Shown here: positions 6,195 through 7,050 of the stretch, piece by piece | Layout: the number at the start of each line of letters is the position of its first letter | Position numbering within the stretch: the stretch's first letter is position 1 | From: Lysobacteraceae bacterium | GTDB lineage: Bacteria; Pseudomonadota; Gammaproteobacteria; Xanthomonadales; Xanthomonadaceae | Length of the DNA: 7,050 nt | Direction: 5' to 3' | NCBI GenBank assembly: GCA_003505795.1 | Contig: DNXT01000321.1 | Coordinates: forward strand, 1 to 7,050 | Translations under genes and position numbers: made by a program | Notes under the pieces: generated by a model | Seen by the model: only the letters and a program-made list of their open reading frames with translations | What the model was told of the DNA's origin: nothing | Databases searched by the model: none

Positions 6195-6434
6195 GACTCC
6201 CAGGATGGTTGTCTGCATCTGCGGCGCGAGCAGCGCGAACGTGTGCGAGGGGAGTAGGCGATCAAGCGCGCGGTTGTTCCGACAACGTCAGGACATCGAC
6301 CACGTCCACGCCGTGCGTGAGCCCGAGACAGGTGCCCAGGAGGGGCTTGTGCGGCGAGCCGGCGATCGACGGCATCCTGCCGCCGGGGTTGCCGGGGGCG
6401 CTGCGCATGTCGCCCGACGGGCAGGGGAAGGCAT
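6195..6434. other. Intergenic region without a supported gene
   Basis: Between the putative LysR box upstream of fdh and the end of the DUF6265 gene there are only GC-driven open frames with no start signal, family likeness or plausible composition. No clear terminator for the DUF6265 gene was found. With the fdh leader, the gene-free stretch is 387 bases (6048-6434). Confidence 0.6.
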
Positions 6435-6923
6435 TCAATCGCCTCGATCCAGGGTGGCCGCCGACGAGCGCCTGAAGCGGAAGACCACTTCCCGTCCATT
6501 CCCCGAGGTGCTCACTTCCAGGACATCTCCGTCGAGACGATAGGCAATCCGCTTGGGGAAATCGTGCTCGGGATTCTCGAAGATCGCCCGGTGCCCGGCT
6601 TGCGCAACCAGGCGGAAACGTACCGGATGCGTGTTCTCCGCCACATCGGCGACATAGAACACGCCGTCGCTGTCGGCCTCCAGCCGGAGTCTCTCTTCGA
6701 AGACCAGGCGCCCGTCCTTGAGCCGGGCCCCGACGCCAGCGAAGCCGCTGCCATCCGGATGCCAGCGCTCGTAGCCGCAGTCGCCTTCCGGCAGCCCCGT
6801 GCGCTGCCACGATCCGAGCATCCAGGCCAGCGGCTGCAGTCGCGGCAAGACAGGCTCCGATGCAGCGGCGGCCTGGACGAGGCCGAACCACACCAGACAG
6901 GCAGACATCAGCAAATTGCGCAT
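6435..6923 (-). CDS. Secreted DUF6265-family protein
   Basis: A 162-residue protein of unknown function, resembling the DUF6265 family. It has a clear signal peptide (basic MRN, hydrophobic 4-18, cleavage likely after Ala21 in QAAAA-SEP), so it is exported. The mature part is a small beta-rich domain starting LAWMLGSWQR (32-41), with YERWHPDG, the strand block VFEERLRLEADSDGVFYVADV, PVRFRL and the diagnostic AIFENPEHDFPKRIAYRL followed by FRFRR near the end. The fold resembles lipocalin-like or fatty-acid-binding beta barrels by strand pattern only. The start has an excellent GGAGG at 6928-6932. It is a stand-alone minus-strand gene upstream of the fdh promoter, 387 bases away, so a functional link to formate metabolism is not indicated. 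Confidence 0.88.
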   Translation of the reverse strand: MRNLLMSACLVWFGLVQAAAASEPVLPRLQPLAWMLGSWQRTGLPEGDCGYERWHPDGSGFAGVGARLKDGRLVFEERLRLEADSDGVFYVADVAENTHPVRFRLVAQAGHRAIFENPEHDFPKRIAYRLDGDVLEVSTSGNGREVVFRFRRSSAATLDRGD

Positions 6924-7009
6924 GTTTCCTCCAAGGGAACTGCCGCCACGGCGGCCGCGGGCCTGCCGGAGCGATGGGGGGCGCCGTTCGCGCGGCGATC
7001 GTTGCGCTA

Positions 7010-7050
7010 GGGCCTGTTAACACTAACGTAATGCCTCCGCGATCAGTGCG
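7010..7050. mobile_element. Probable terminal inverted repeat of an IS5-family element, continuing off the right edge
   Basis: From 7010 the sequence GGGCCTGTTAACACTAACG resembles, from memory, the ends of IS5-family elements (ends of the GRGCCTGTT type). It abuts CTAG at 7007-7010, a target sequence favoured by part of that family, and base composition changes here from very GC-rich to mixed. No transposase or second end is in the window. It could also be a solo end or a chance likeness. Confidence 0.4.

Noticed and set aside
6048..6218. 57-residue N-terminal extension of formate dehydrogenase
   Set aside because: It reads through the ribosome binding site and the 15-bp repeat, and Pseudomonas-type enzymes start at the AKIVCVLYDDP equivalent.
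6065..6475. 136-codon plus-strand frame in the fdh/DUF6265 gap
   Set aside because: It starts inside the tandem repeat and runs over the 3' end of the DUF6265 gene, with no ribosome binding site and no recognised domain.

Overview
High-GC gammaproteobacterial chromosome. Dense GC-rich codon use and the protein types suggest the Xanthomonadaceae or relatives (Lysobacter, Luteimonas or Stenotrophomonas-like); this is inferred from sequence character, with no rRNA or other marker in the window. Seven complete protein genes and one truncated gene are supported.

Left part (1-1819, minus strand): a thioredoxin-fold lipoprotein running off the left edge, and upstream of it a zinc-free MDR-type NADP-dependent oxidoreductase of the CurA/YncB group.

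Middle (1980-3023, plus strand): a two-gene operon. A 70-residue ParD-like ribbon-helix-helix protein overlaps a type I methionine aminopeptidase by four bases (GTGA). An AT-rich array of ATATACG half-sites covers the promoter and looks like an autoregulatory operator. The aminopeptidase keeps all metal ligands but differs from E. coli MetAP at most residues of the methionine side-chain pocket. An antitoxin-type regulator translationally coupled to a peptidase, with no ParE toxin visible, is the most unusual arrangement in the window.

Right-centre (3313-6194): a C1-metabolism locus. A LysR-type regulator on the plus strand converges on a minus-strand pair: an NAD-dependent formate dehydrogenase closely matching the Pseudomonas sp. 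101 enzyme, followed after six bases by an HPP-family membrane protein. The formate dehydrogenase promoter carries a T-N11-A dyad (GTGAT-N11-ATCAC) at the spacing expected of a LysR-type activator site, and its leader holds a perfect 15-bp tandem duplication. The inferred model is that the LysR protein senses formate or a related signal and activates dehydrogenase plus a possible formate/nitrite-type transporter.

Right edge (6435-7050): a small secreted DUF6265-type protein, then a sequence resembling the terminal inverted repeat of an IS5-family insertion sequence next to a CTAG site, with the rest of the putative element outside the window.
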